From NCBI RefSeq assembly GCF_032854445.1, contig NC_088300.1, positions 76,625,966 through 76,689,965 on the forward strand: 64,000 nt of DNA, written 5' to 3'. Origin of the DNA: Liolophura sinensis. Taxonomy: Eukaryota; Mollusca; Polyplacophora; Chitonida; Chitonidae. The notes beneath the pieces are model-generated. The model was not told the DNA's origin. It was given only the letters and a program-made list of their open reading frames with translations, and searched no databases. Shown here in pieces: positions 25,701 through 37,114 of this stretch. The number at the start of each line of letters is the position of its first letter. Positions within the stretch are counted from its first letter, which is position 1. A program made the position numbers and the translations under genes.

Positions 25701-27348
25701 TTTCCCTGGAGATATAGACTCTTCTGGACTATTCAATATGAATAGTGAACTAAAATGTGAACTAAAGTAAGGTTTTAATGCACACACTTGTACACATTTA
25801 TTTACAACAATGCTGGCTTGGAAGCATAAATTGGTTTTGTACCCTTTCAGGTGACAAAGTTCTGCAACACCCAGATAGCTGGCTTATCCCTTCATACACT
25901 CAAAGAACAGAAAGTCTTACTGAATCCCAGCTCGGTATAAAAACTTATCTGTTAAGGACTATATAAAGGCAAGTACGCGCAATCAACCCATATATGGGCG
26001 ACCTTTTTGAAAAACACCTAATCAGTGATGCCGAGCTCCCTAGCATAAATGGTCAAAAACTTCTATAATTTTGCTTTTTGTAGCAGTAAAACATAGCGTG
26101 AATGCTCCCTAGTTACTAGGTGTGGAGACGAGATTCTGAACTCACAAAAACTTGCTAATTGGGTATCGACTCAAACAACTTTCAAATAGCTATGGTGATC
26201 GATTTTCAGTGGGCTTTAACGCTTGCGGGCTGTAAATCTTCAGCACACGACAACATCTAAGTGACAGCTGGTGTCTTTGATACGTTAGCTCTGGAAACTT
26301 GTTCCTCTCTACAATAAACAGTTAAAGCCATTTTATTGAATTGCGGTTTTGAATCTCAAAAAGAATGGCTATAAAGTTAAGATGAGAGAATTGCAAACTG
26401 CATGGCAAATCTCATGATGTACAAAGACGGGTTTTCCCAGCTCACTTACATCAAGACGGAATTATTTCTTCAGGATTCACATTTTAAAATCGTCCGTAAG
26501 TTGTAATTTTGTTGTAAATCTCGCAGTATTTTGTGTAATAATACATTTAGTAGGTATATCGACCGACAATTAAGGACATAGTTAGTGACAGTTCGTCCAT
26601 CATTCTGCTCGGTTGCTACCGAAGCTTCTGTCATTGTCTCACAGTCTTACCCTCGGGAGGATTAACTCTCACGCCGTTCTGTCAAACATGGCTGGCATAT
26701 GCTGAGTTCTACGTATACATAGCTACCTGACCTTGCTAACACTCCGGCAAGCTATAATTCCTGATGTTTTATTTACTTGGAGTAGTGCCGCCTTGCACCT
26801 CAGCCACTTATCTTGTGTCGTCTGCGAAAGTGCAGACCTGCACAAATTTGCGCGCTACAGCCTCACCTTAGCAGCGTGTCGCTCTCAGAGTTCATAATGG
26901 TAAGTGATATCAGCCAACTACGTTAAAGCGGCTTAGGTGGTAACTCTCCAGACACGGGAAGGCAACATTTTCGTGGGGCGATGATCTTTGAGACGAGCAA
27001 GCTGCTTAGGAATGAAGGCGAGACCGCCGAATCTGTAGCGCACATATTTGTACAGATCTGTACTTTCGAAGGAGACACAAGTTAAATGCCTGAGGTCAAA
27101 TGCGATAGAATTAAATGTATAAATATAATGATGTATAACTTTCCCGGAGTGTTAACAACGGTAGGTAGCTATGTAGAGATAGGCTTATGTAAGGCCACAA
27201 TCCAGACACATCTCCTGGCCCAAGGACAAAGAAATGAAAAGAGGTTTAAATAGGATGATAACGTGGATGTAGATGGGAGAAAATCTGTTTGTTAAATTTT
27301 TCCAGTAACATCTTCTTAAATGTATTTATTTATCTGATCGTAACTTTT
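25701..27348. other. mostly nothing seen; possible first-exon signal at 26897
   Basis: Unique DNA. At 26897-26905 an ATG is directly followed by the donor-like GTAAGT, preceded by about 150 bases of less AT-rich sequence. A first exon coding only the initiator is possible but unsupported by any following exon. Confidence 0.3.
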
Positions 27349-27610
27349 GGGATACCTCCGTAGCTGAGTGCTTATCATGCTAGCACAACGGAGTAATGTC
27401 TAAGGGTAGTGTCTCACCAACGTGGCCGTTGTGAGTTCACGTCCATCTAAATGCTGGTTTCCTCTCCTGTTGATGGGAAGGTCTGTCGGAAACCTGAGGA
27501 GGGCCGTGATCTTTCCCCTTTACTCTATTCGGTTTCATCTAACAATAATGTTGGCCGCCGTCGTATAAGAGAAATATTCCAGAGTACGGCGTAATATTCC
27601 AATGAAATAA
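27349..27610 (+). mobile_element. SINE family A, old full-length copy
   Basis: Forward copy: head cctccgtagctgagtgctta with degraded A box, B-box region gccgttgtgagttcacgtcc, body, then tail gttggccgccgtcgtataag and gagtacggcgtaa. Many substitutions mark it as older than the copy at 36865. Confidence 0.8.
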
Positions 27611-27889
27611 ACCTACTAAATGTAACTTTTTCATTTATGTAGCACACTTTGTTTTCACAGATGAGCTGTTCCAGAAACGAGCCTGAACCTGGTTATTGGG
27701 CTTGGCCTATGTTTGCGTACTAATGATGCGTATACCACGTGCCTCATGCAACAGATTTAGAACATTCAAAATGTGGGCATGTTTGTTGTGACTGAGCCAT
27801 CCGTAGACACGACAATTTGGAGTTTCTTCGGGTGGTGGTATTGGACTGGTATGGTATGGGATTGGATGTGAATACTCCAGTGAACAATG

Positions 27890-28398
27890 ACTGTTTGGTT
27901 GTGCCTAATAAGCATGGTAGGTGCGTATGGGTAAGATGAAGTGTTAATACTGAAGCGCGTTGTAGTTCTTTTGGTGTTGCAATAAGGTGTGAGTATGGTA
28001 GGTACATACTGGTAGGATGACGCGTTAATACTGGATCCTGTAACGGCCAAATTGTGTGAGCATGGTAGGTAGGTATGATTAAGAAGAATGGTTAATATTC
28101 GAGCGACTGACGGTTGTTTTGGTTGTGCTGTAAGGTATGGTTAAGATGAAGTGTTAATATTCGAGCGACTGGCGGTTGTTTTGGTTGTGCCGTATCCTGT
28201 GAACACGGTAGGTACGTACGGGTAAGATGAAGTGTTAATATTTAAGCATCTGCCGGTTGTTTTGGCGGTGCCGCATGGTGTTAGCATGGACGGTAGGCCC
28301 CCTACGTATGGGTATAGGATGAAGTGTTAATACTGGAGCGTCTCGTGGTTGTTTTGGTGGTGCCGTATGGCGTGAGCACGGTAGGTATATCGGCCGTT
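27890..28398. repeat. tandem repeat of about 80 bp
   Basis: Units contain ggttgttttggttgtgccgt, gtgagcatggtaggtacgta and gggtaagatgaagtgttaat; one unit is shortened to 62 bases. About six copies with indels. Confidence 0.8.
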
Positions 28399-28404
28399 TG
28401 CCCT

Positions 28405-28705
28405 GGGTACTCCGTTGACCCGCACCCATGGTTGCTCCGCATCGGCGGTTTGCCCCGAACACTCCGTTGTCCCACACTGGTGGTTTGCCTCGGGCACTCT
28501 GTTGTTGTCTCTCGCAGCGGTTTTCCCCAGGCACTCCACTGAACCCCACCGGTGGTTTGCCTCGGGCACAGTGTTGTCCCTCACCGGTGGATTGCCCCTG
28601 AATTGTGTTGTCCTCCCCCAGGCTTTGTTCCGGGCACTCCGTTGTCCCTCACTGGTGGTTTGCCCCAGACACTCTGTTGTCCCCCACCGGTGGTTTGCCC
28701 CAAGC
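28405..28705. repeat. minisatellite of about 36 bp, GC-rich
   Basis: Units contain cactggtggtttgcctcggg and cactctgttgtccc, about eight copies. It directly follows the 80-bp array and ends about 33 bases before the candidate acceptor at 28738. Confidence 0.82.
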
Positions 28706-28738
28706 ACATAATTTTTTCCTTTTCTTCATCTCTGACAG

Positions 28739-28910
28739 GCTTAGAGGAGGGTACAAAAAGATTCGATGCACGCTTCCAATGTTTCCTAAAATCGTCAGGT
28801 GCAGACAGAGAGACTTGTCCCTTCAGAGTGTAACGGATTACAGTGAAATACAGATGGTTTTGGTTTTTAGCCCAGAATCTTTTGATGCATGGCGGTGTCG
28901 GTGTTCCTGA
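28739..28910 (+). CDS. candidate terminal exon, short cysteine-containing C-terminus
   Basis: An unusually good acceptor (a long T/C tract ending catctctgacag at 28738) opens a 56-codon frame in phase 2, beginning LRGGYKKIRCTLPMFPKIVR and ending DAWRCRCS before TGA at 28908-28910. Cysteines fall at residues 10, 21, 53 and 55. AATAAA at 29029-29034 would suit a 3' untranslated region of about 140 bases. The tandem arrays just upstream (27,890-28,705) would lie in the preceding intron. A second frame through the same acceptor (phase 1) stops earlier at 28,831-28,833. I do not recognise the protein; a secreted C-terminus is only a guess from the cysteines. Confidence 0.3.
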
Positions 28911-29028
28911 AGGCCAGGGTGATTAGTGCTTTGCGTCTGTCAGGAGACAGCGAAGGGTTGCGTGAATTTCCACACGTCCTTAAAGTTTAATGCTGCCTGA
29001 AAGCATTGAAAAACAGATGCTGCCTTGG

Positions 29029-29034
29029 AATAAA
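29029..29034 (+). promoter_or_regulatory. polyadenylation signal AATAAA after the candidate terminal exon
   Basis: A canonical hexamer 119 bases after the stop at 28910, supporting a 3' gene end there. Confidence 0.3.
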
Positions 29035-29049
29035 CACGTTTTCCCCGTT

Positions 29050-31279
29050 GTGTTTCTGAATCTCAGTTCTGATTTGACATAAGAGTAATGCATGATTAAG
29101 CATTGTATAAGTTCCGTAATGTGCTGTATAGTCTCTGATAAAATATGTTTGAAATTATATCCCGACGTTTACAATAGTAATAGTATTTCACCATCATTGT
29201 ATCTTTCTGTCTAAATCATGTGTCTTAATCCCTGTGGACACACAACTGACGCTATGTTATAAAATCAGCTCTGTACACTTATGTTATGTTCCCCTGTTTT
29301 GCCTCGTTTGAGAACTGTTATAACAATATTGGATACTTTGTACAGGTTTAAAATCAACGTTATTAGGAAATTGAATACTGATTTCACCTATTTTTACACG
29401 AATATTTTATAGACACCCGGTGCTGATAAACTACTGTCTTCCGTGTATATTGCAGTGTTTATGGAGGACACGTATGTTTTCTTCTGGTAGCCGAAGGTAT
29501 CCGGCTTTCTAGTGTCCGCCCAAAAACTTTATCGTCAGGGAAGAAACTTATCCTTGACAACTTATAAGAATTTCTGCTTTTTAGAGAGCATATCATTGTC
29601 AAGACATTCATATTCTTAGTTTGCATACACCAAGAATCATAGAACAGGTGTAAAAGTTGTATGTTACGGAATTGAACAACAAAAGCAAAATCGTAGAAAC
29701 GGACTGACAGAAGTAATTAAGTATCTTTTAAGTTCGTATGCTCCGCTCAAGACATACAGACCAATGTGCAGTTTTCCCTGACGCACAATACTCCGCTTTT
29801 CCAGTTGAAAGCCATTAGTTTCTTATGAGAACAACTGACAAAGGAATCATTATCTTAGAAATATCGTAGAACCTTCTTACACAGCGTTGGTGTAGCAGGA
29901 AAGAAAGATTCGGCACGTTTTTCTGCTGCCGCCATTTCTTATTCCTTAAGCCAAAGCTTGGATTCGACATATTCTCACAAGAGTATAATATCCCAAACAT
30001 CAAAAACAGTATTTGTTTGTTATTTTTTTCATTTTGCTTTTATTTGCCAATTTATAAGGGTAGTATAGTGATTGAATTTCGTTGTCAACGCCGTACATAC
30101 CTTGCAAACAAACTCTCCAGTTGACTTATTTACTCTCTGGATCATCACATACAAAAAACTCCACACACAAAACCGTCCCCTAGCGAAACCACGTCCGTGC
30201 CCGGTCACTGCCAAAACCTGACTGACTAGTTTTATGAGACCCGTGCGTGGGCTGGTCAGGTAATCATTAAAGATGACCATCCGTGAATAATCCGGAATGG
30301 AAATTAAGTTAACGAATATGTCATGTTCTGGACTATACATTCATTTTATGCTACAAGTATAGAACAGCTCATACATGTAGTCTTGTATTTGCGGTAATGT
30401 AGGTTTTGTTTTCATGAGTGTGTTTTCATGCATATTGGCCCCATTGTCTTTCAAAACTGCCATTACAAGTAGGCCCTCTATTGAGTGTGTGCTCTGAAGA
30501 CATTCGAGTCGTGTTATTTGGTCATTTCCGCCCTAGTTCACAATGTCCACTAAGGTGTTACAAGAATTCTGCTCGCTCTGCACAAATATTCCGTGTAATA
30601 TATATGCATACCGATAGCCCTGATTTTCTGCTGCCTATTCGACTAATATGTAGATCTAAAACCAACAGATGAGCAAGCTGTGTTGCCTTAGAACTGTATA
30701 ATTTTATATCCATTGTTATCCATTCTAGGTGTCAGCCATGATGAAGCCATTGATCGAGATATTACACGTTAATCAGGTATGATACGTCAATGAGCATTTA
30801 GTAGAACACGTGCTTAAACGCCAAGATTTATAAATTTACTTGTAGGTTTATTTATTATAAGGGGCTGGTGGAGGATGGTGGGGGTGGGGATGGGGTGGTT
30901 TTGGAAGTATTAAAATGAGCGACATTATTATGACTCGACAATAGCAATTAGTACTCCATGCTCTCTCGTTAATCTTGGCTTATGTTGACATTTATTCATG
31001 ACATTATATTAACATTAACCCTGCAGACACATATCGACGGGGGTTCTTTTGGGGGCTAACATGATATCCTCTGCTTCACAAAGAGGTTTTAGAAATCTTG
31101 TCTGAAATTTACAATTTTACATCAACACCATTCTTGTTTAGCGCGGTAAAAGACAAAGTTCTAGGACCTTTTCTTACTAAAGTCGACATAACTTACCAGT
31201 AAATTCTGTCAGTAGGTTGGGAAAAAACAAATTTGGTTCTGTAAACAGTTCTCCCCAAAACTTTGCATGCTTTGCGTTG
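29050..31279. other. no gene seen; G-rich patch
   Basis: Unique AT-rich DNA. At 30861-30899 four or more G-runs (ggggctgg, ggtgggggtgggg, atggggtgg) could form a quadruplex. The 103-codon minus frame 30340-30029 has no recognisable feature. Confidence 0.5.
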
Positions 31280-31534
31280 TTACTGCAGGAAGATGAACAA
31301 CTTTGGAAATAAAAACAGCAACAGGGCATGTGAAGGAAAACGCCAGAGTTGTCGATTAAAGAGAAGAAAAACGAAGGTATAATTAAGTAAATGATACTCT
31401 TCTGTGCCAGGAATGTAGATGTCTAGCGGCGATATGGCAGGCGGAATCCAAGGGATTCCTAACTTGGACTGCCTCCTTCTTTTTGTGATTGAGAACGTTA
31501 TCCACAGCGTTGCTCCCAGCAACCCAGCCGTCAT
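31280..31534 (-). CDS. low-confidence minus-strand ORF with hydrophobic N-terminus
   Basis: ATG at 31534 opens 84 codons in non-repeat DNA. The start MTAGLLGATLWITFSI followed by TKRRRQSK looks like a membrane anchor with a basic stop-transfer patch, and the next part (LGIPWIPPAISPLDIYIPG) is proline-rich. The last third is AT-rich and hydrophobic and may be intron read-through; a weak donor (GTATCA) occurs after the codons for PGTEE. A microsomal-anchor arrangement is one reading, but no catalytic motif is present and no second exon was found. Confidence 0.18.
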   Translation of the reverse strand: MTAGLLGATLWITFSITKRRRQSKLGIPWIPPAISPLDIYIPGTEEYHLLNYTFVFLLFNRQLWRFPSHALLLFLFPKLFIFLQ

Positions 31535-31704
31535 GATTGTTGGCTTTCCACGGCTTTGTGAAATGTTATAAAACTATTTTCATATGTTCTAATGCCATAA
31601 CCTGAAACCCTTTACATGGAAATCTCCTAATGGTTGTGTAGTAGAATTTCATGCCTTCTGGTAACATCTTAGACAACTCAAGGATGATGCTCTGCAAGTT
31701 GTTC

Positions 31705-32405
31705 TGTTTGCCGATAGGCCTTTCAGTCGATCAAACGTATGATATGCTAGCTCAGATCGATTCATCAGTCAGACGAATTCTTTGTTGTTCAAGTTCATCC
31801 GTCTTTTGAATCGACCTGAGAGACGGAATAGCATGTTTGTAGCTCATGTTCATGAGACGGACGAATTGGTCTGAAAGACGGAACTGTTTGCCGATAGGTC
31901 TTTCAGTCGATCAAACTTATGATATGCTAGCTCAGATCGATTCATCAGTCAGAGGAATTCTTTGTTGTTCAAGTTCATCCGTCTTTTGAATCGACCTGAG
32001 AGACGGAATAGCATGTTCGTAGCTCAGTCGCACGAATCGGTCTGAAAGACGGAACTGTTTGTGGTTGATCCATCAGACCTTCGAATCGGTCTGAGAGACC
32101 GAATGGTTAGTAGCTCAGGTTCATCAGTCGGACGAATTGGTCTGAAAGACGGAACTGTTTGTGGTTGACCCATCAGACCTTCGAATCGGTCTGAGAGACG
32201 GAATGGTTCGTAGCTCAGGTTCTTCCATCGGACAAATCTGTCTGAGAAAATGGTGTATGAACCTGTTCGTCGCACAAGCAACTTGGACGAATTGGTCTGA
32301 GGAAAGAAAATGTTTGTAGGACCGGTTCATCAGTCCTTCGTATCGGTCTGACCTACAATTGCTTGTAGGACATGATTTCGCCTGACGAACTGGTCTGAAA
32401 GAATG
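31705..32405. repeat. complex tandem repeat built on gacggaat and cgaattggtctga words
   Basis: A block of about 140 bases starting ctgtttgccgataggccttt is repeated almost exactly at 31706 and 31886. Shorter units follow, carrying cggtctgagagacggaatgg and ttcatcagtcggacgaattg. Minus-strand frames (RRSDGSTTNSSVFQT repeated) are artefacts. Confidence 0.8.
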
Positions 32406-34160
32406 AATTATTTTTGTGACGAGTCCATCAGTCGGACGAATAGTCCTGCGATCAGGTTTTGGTTGTAGGACAGATTTGTCTCTCCAAAAGTCAACTGACG
32501 AGCTAACGCATACGAATCACATTCAAATTCCGTTTTTATGCATGGGCGTGTGTTTTACTAGGAAGATGGATAAATCTTCTGGGTATTGGGAATGTCGAAC
32601 GTTATATTTCAAAAGACTCTCAGCAATGATTTTATTAAAGATTGTTCGGTTTAATTGTAGATGAAGCTAAAAGTCGATCAAGACGTTATTTATCACACAA
32701 ATGAACTTCAGCTTTTGTGTTAGGCGGTCGACGTCTTTGACATTTGCTTATTCAAAAAGGAATCACAGCGCGTCTTGATTCTGCAAGGAAGGCTATTAAA
32801 TCAGCACTTATTTTATTGATTTTTACTGGAATCTCCAGCAACTTAATATATATGGTAAATAAATGGTAAACTAATGTGCTGCCGGTGGCCTTATCGACAT
32901 GTGATGTAATAAACCCCAGTCAGCCTCCAAGGCCGAGAAAAATGGGGCTTTGAAAGCATTAAAGAGATATTTCTCATCCAAAAATCAGCATTGTTGAGAT
33001 ACTCGCTGTACTAAGGTGTATAATGTGAATGTACGTTACAGGTTTTCTGTCATTATAGAAAGTGACTCACAAGCATGCGTGTGATATACAATCTAACACT
33101 TTACTCCGGTCATTTCTTGTCTGAAGAGTAACGTTTTACAGTATACCTCCAGTCGGTCGATTTTTTCTCAGGGATCACGTTTCTCTTTCAGATATTTTAT
33201 CTTCTTTGGAACGATATCTGTTTTCAGAATATGGTGCTACGACGGCCCGTGATAACATGGACATTTATGAACTGTGATCAACGCCTCGTAAGTTCAAATA
33301 GTACTGAGGCGTGCTTTACAAGTACACAATGCAAAACAGTCTGCCTTATCTTCTATCAGCTGTTTCTCAGCGTAAAGCTGTTATTAATTAATTAATCTTC
33401 AGAGAGTTATATGATAACATCGGGTGTTTATTTCGTTACCACCAGATATAAAAATTATAAAACTCGAGAACAGTCTCGTTTCATTTTTTATAATTGTGTA
33501 TTAACACACTAAAGAGATCTTGGAGATCCAGCTATTAATCATTCATTCGTATTTGTGGGAATTCTTCTGTTTTATCTTTCGATGTTGATTCCTGGTTGCA
33601 AGGTAATATTCAAAATGTTTTATCACATATTGATCTCGCATGGTAACTGGTTAAAATTCTGCACTTAAAAGTCGTACAACTTTGCACTGAGCATTATGTC
33701 AATATTTATAAGCCTTGCCAATGTTTAATATAGTCGCTTCATTGAGCTCAAAGCCCAATACGGTAACTCTTAATAGAATCCACAAGATTGATTCTCATTC
33801 TGTTGTAAATGTAAACACTGATAAAACAGCAATGAAATAAAGCCATTAAACAAAACTTTGTTATGCAATATGTGACGCATATGCCATATCCCTTCCACGT
33901 GAAACAGAATTAGAACGAATGCCTGGGCCTACTGCGTCAATATCTCCACTAAATCAAAAAAGGACATTTGTGAAACGAGAATTAAATTAAACATATAGAA
34001 ACTTCACGAAAAACAACTTAATGTATTTACTTTGGGCAGTTTGTAGTAAATGGAACAAATGGTGAATATCTGACAACATTTGTCACGGAGAGTTCTTGTG
34101 TTTCGCGATTCGAATGCATTGTTATTTGGGAGATGTCACTGATCTGCCACGGCGGAAGGC
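32406..34160. other. no gene seen
   Basis: Unique AT-rich DNA with only short frames. Confidence 0.55.
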
Positions 34161-34295
34161 ATGCTGTATAGAAGACGAATGAAGCCACTACATGCCATAA
34201 TGTTACTCATCTTGTGTTTTATAAACCCATTCTCAGCTACGACAACAACAAAATGGCCAACAAGCGAAGATGTCGAAAGGTCGAGAGGAGTTTAA
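34161..34295 (+). CDS. short ORF with a signal-peptide-like N-terminus
   Basis: ATG at 34161 opens a 44-codon frame to TAA at 34293. A second in-frame ATG at 34179 gives a textbook signal peptide: MKP, then the hydrophobic core AIMLLILCFINPFSA, with a plausible cleavage after FSA, followed by TTTTKWPTSEDVERSRGV. It could be a tiny secreted peptide or a first exon. I see no consensus donor before the stop (the GT sites present are followed by CGA or TTA), which argues against a first exon. It sits in non-repeat DNA about 250 bases before the 46-bp array. No family recognised. Confidence 0.25.
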   Translation: MLYRRRMKPLHAIMLLILCFINPFSATTTTKWPTSEDVERSRGV

Positions 34296-34544
34296 AAAGG
34301 TTGTTCCGGTGCTATTTGATGAGTTAACGAACGCAACATGGCCGTTGACATAAAGAAACATGTAGGATAAATGAACTCGGCCATTCCAATCAGAACGACT
34401 TGAACTCTAGACTTGAAATCTAGACATTCACAAAAGGACAGGTTTGATTTTCGCCACAGAGATCACCTGGAAAGTGCTTTAACTGTAGAGATCATAGCAC
34501 AGAAGATCTACGGAAGTAAAAAATGCAGTCTCAAATTGAAAGCC

Positions 34545-34985
34545 ACATGTCATGTATGTCGGTGTCCTGTTGGTATAGGGCTGAATCAGTCTATGGTAGG
34601 TATGTCGGTTTCTTGTTTATACAGGACTGAACCCACCTATGCCATGTATGTCGATGTTCTGTTAGTTCAGCACTGAACCCCGTCTATGTCATGTATGTCG
34701 GTGTCCTGTTTGTACAGGGCTGAACCCGCATATGTCAGTGTCCTGTTTATACAGTACTGAATCCGCCTATGTCATGTATGTCGGTGTCCTGTTTGTACAG
34801 GGATAAACCCGCTTATGCCAGTGTCCTGTTTATACAGGACTGAATCCTCCTATGTCATGTATGTCGATGTCCTATTCGTACAGGACTGAATCCGCCTATG
34901 ACGTATGTCGGAGTCCTGTTTTTACAGGGCTTATCCCGCATATGTCATGTATGTCGGTGTCCTGTTCGTACAGGGCTGAACAGAC
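34545..34985. repeat. minisatellite of about 46 bp
   Basis: Unit: tatgtcatgtatgtcggtgt, cctgtttgtacagggctgaa, cccgcc. Some units lack the catgtatgtcgg part and are about 35 bases. About ten copies. Confidence 0.85.
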
Positions 34986-35144
34986 TAGGGCATGCGGGGC
35001 GGACTAAGAATTCCCGATGACAAGGCAGAGTTCTAAGTCTTGACCAGACAGAGCATGACATCTAGTAAATTGCAATTAACACGGTCGTATTTTTCTTTTT
35101 CTTTTTAAACCATGGTGCGAGGGAGCATGTAAGCTGCATTTCAA

Positions 35145-35350
35145 GGATTTACATGAAAAGTTAGAATAAAACCGATATTCTTTATGTCAATGGCTATCGG
35201 TTTTACATTAACAGTTAGAACAGTTAGAATAAAACCGTAAATGGTACTAACTGGCAAGAGACTGGGTTTCACCGGTTACGCGTAAACCACTCGCAGTACT
35301 GTCTTACTGTCGCCACTACTCTGGTTTTAATCTGCATGCTGTAGTCTTGT
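35145..35350 (+). repeat. dispersed repeat (family D), copy 1, with a hairpin
   Basis: It shares gatttacatga, ggaataaaacc-like, ctggcaagag, gtttcaccggttacg-like and ctctggtttta words in the same order with 48848-48995. It contains a perfect 11-base stem, TAAAACCGATA at 35167-35177 and its complement at 35195-35205, with a 17-base loop that copy 2 lacks. Confidence 0.55.
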
Positions 35351-36044
35351 ATTTTATATTTTACCTCCTTTTTCTGAAGCATTTCATCGCCGTATCAAAT
35401 TTGAGATGCTGAGCTACAGAAAACGAATAGCTGTAGTGTAACTTTCAAAACCTTGGAATTGATATTGATTAATATTTAATACCATAGAAATCTGAAAAGT
35501 ACTTGCCCTTTACATCGTTTGACACACCAGGATTCAGTATTTTATTCTTAGATAGACTGCAAGGTCAAGAAGAAACAGTTTTATGTTTTACGCATAATAA
35601 TAGGGTATTGATTCGAAACAAGTTTTGAAAAGACGGGAAAAGTCCCACATACAATTCTTTCCTTTAGCTTGAACTATAAAGGTGTTGTTGGACAAGAATA
35701 CCCCCATCTTGATGTGCCTGCTATCATTGATAATCGATTGTTATGTCTTCATACTCGCTAATTCGGCATTAATCATCCTCTGGGAACTTGCACATTTCAC
35801 TTTTATTAATAATTAATGAAATATCTAAAGTTACAGCACGCATAAACTTTATTTCGATTTATCTTTCGTTTGTTCTGTTTTTTTGGATCGTTACTTAAAA
35901 TATTCAGCTATTTAGCCAGGTCGGGTATACAATATATTTATTAATGCATGTTAAATGGACTGAGGAATACTGAGATTGACGTAAGGTTGTATCAAAATTT
36001 GTGCCAGCATGATTTTTTTTTCAATAAATGTCCGGATTTCACAG
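35351..36044. other. no gene seen; would be intron of the 36,045 candidate
   Basis: AT-rich unique DNA leading into the acceptor at 36044. Confidence 0.45.
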
Positions 36045-36400
36045 GGCAAGACAGCTACCCGTGTTATGAGTGCGTACTTTTGTATGAAAGGAGACAGCGT
36101 TCGTCCCACACCATTATGTTAGTGTCGGTAAGTAGTTAGTACGCACAAACAGTTTAGTACAAACGATCGGTGACATGACTGACAATCAGGCTGTCACTGC
36201 TTTTCCACACTAATCAGATGTGTGATGTGTCTACTATTATGTTTCAGGAAACCATTTGTTACGGGTCATCACCATCTATAATGACCTACATTCTACATCC
36301 CTTGGGTGATGGTCCTACCCCCTGGGACAAGTTCCTTCCCCTGAAATGGTTACAAATGATCTGTAGTCTACACGGACATGCACTGATGGTCGAGAAGTGA
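36045..36400 (+). CDS. candidate 3' end of an unrecognised gene (two exons)
   Basis: Exon 36045-36127 follows a T-rich acceptor ending gatttcacag and stops at a consensus donor (gtgtcg then GTAAGTAG, phase 0). Exon 36248-36400 follows acceptor ttatgtttcag and continues in the same frame to TGA. A polyadenylation signal AATAAA lies at 36507-36512, 107 bases after the stop. The joined reading starts in phase 1 and gives 77 residues, including QDSYPCYECVLLYERRQRSS and, in the second exon, GPTPWDKFLPLKWLQMICSL. There is no transmembrane segment and no motif I know. The 120-base intron is short. Earlier exons were not found. Four independent signals agree (two acceptors, donor with phase, polyadenylation signal), but chance cannot be excluded in 64 kb. 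Confidence 0.35.
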
Positions 36401-36506
36401 GTGGTACCGTCCTTACAAAACCTGTTTAACGCGGAACAATGCACAAATGAGCTGCTTACAAGACTACAAATGAAGTATTCTACTCTCCATTATTCCTCTT
36501 GGGTTA

Positions 36507-36512
36507 AATAAA
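36507..36512 (+). promoter_or_regulatory. polyadenylation signal AATAAA after the two-exon candidate
   Basis: A canonical hexamer 107 bases after the stop at 36400. Confidence 0.35.
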
Positions 36513-36599
36513 CTCTTAATGGTGAATGTCAGACGTCTTACTAACGTGTGTCCTGTATGAGGTTAATAGATATGTAGATACATACTGGTGACCATAAGG

Positions 36600-36853
36600 C
36601 TTGGGTTTGGTCCGTGTTGTCCGTGTGGTCTGTGTGGTCCGTGTGGTCTGTGTGGTCTGTGTTGTCTGTGTTGTCCGTGTGGCCCGTGTGGTCCGTGTTG
36701 TCGGTGTGGTCCGTGTGGTCCGTGTTGTCCGTGTGGTCCGTGTGGTCTGTGTGGTCCGTGTGGTCCGTGTTGTCCGTGTTGTCCGTGTGGTCTGTGTGGT
36801 TCGTGTTGTCCGTGTTGTGCGTGTGGTCTGTGTGGTCTGTGTGGTCCGTGTTG
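36600..36853. repeat. 9-bp microsatellite-like array, left part
   Basis: Repeats of gtccgtgtg, gtctgtgtg and gtccgtgtt. The unit is divisible by three, so three plus-strand frames ([24 protein letters not shown]) stay open; none is a gene. The same array resumes at 37164 after the SINE. Confidence 0.93.
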
Positions 36854-36864
36854 TCCTTGTAGTC

Positions 36865-37114
36865 GGGGCCTCCGTGGCTCAGTCGGTTAGCGCGCTAGCG
36901 CAGCGTAATGACCCAGAAGCCTCTCACCAATGCGGTCGCTGTGAGTTCAAGACCAGCTCATGCTGCCTTCCTCTCCGGCCGTACGTGGGAAGGTTTGCCA
37001 GCAACCTGCGGATGGTCGTGGGTTTCCCCCGGGCTCTGCCCGGTTTCCACCCACCATAATGCTGGCCGCCGTCGTATAAGTGAAATATTCTTGAGTACGG
37101 CGTAAAACACTAAT

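Noticed and set aside
24650-25770. Three overlapping frames of 150-201 codons
   Set aside because: Artefact of a 37-bp unit with no stop in any plus frame.
36865-36950. tRNA gene at the SINE head
   Set aside because: A and B boxes are present but the cloverleaf is not complete and the sequence continues into a SINE body and poly(A).
36588-37059. Cysteine/glycine-rich 100-codon and 152-codon frames
   Set aside because: 9-bp microsatellite; the longer frame continues into a SINE.
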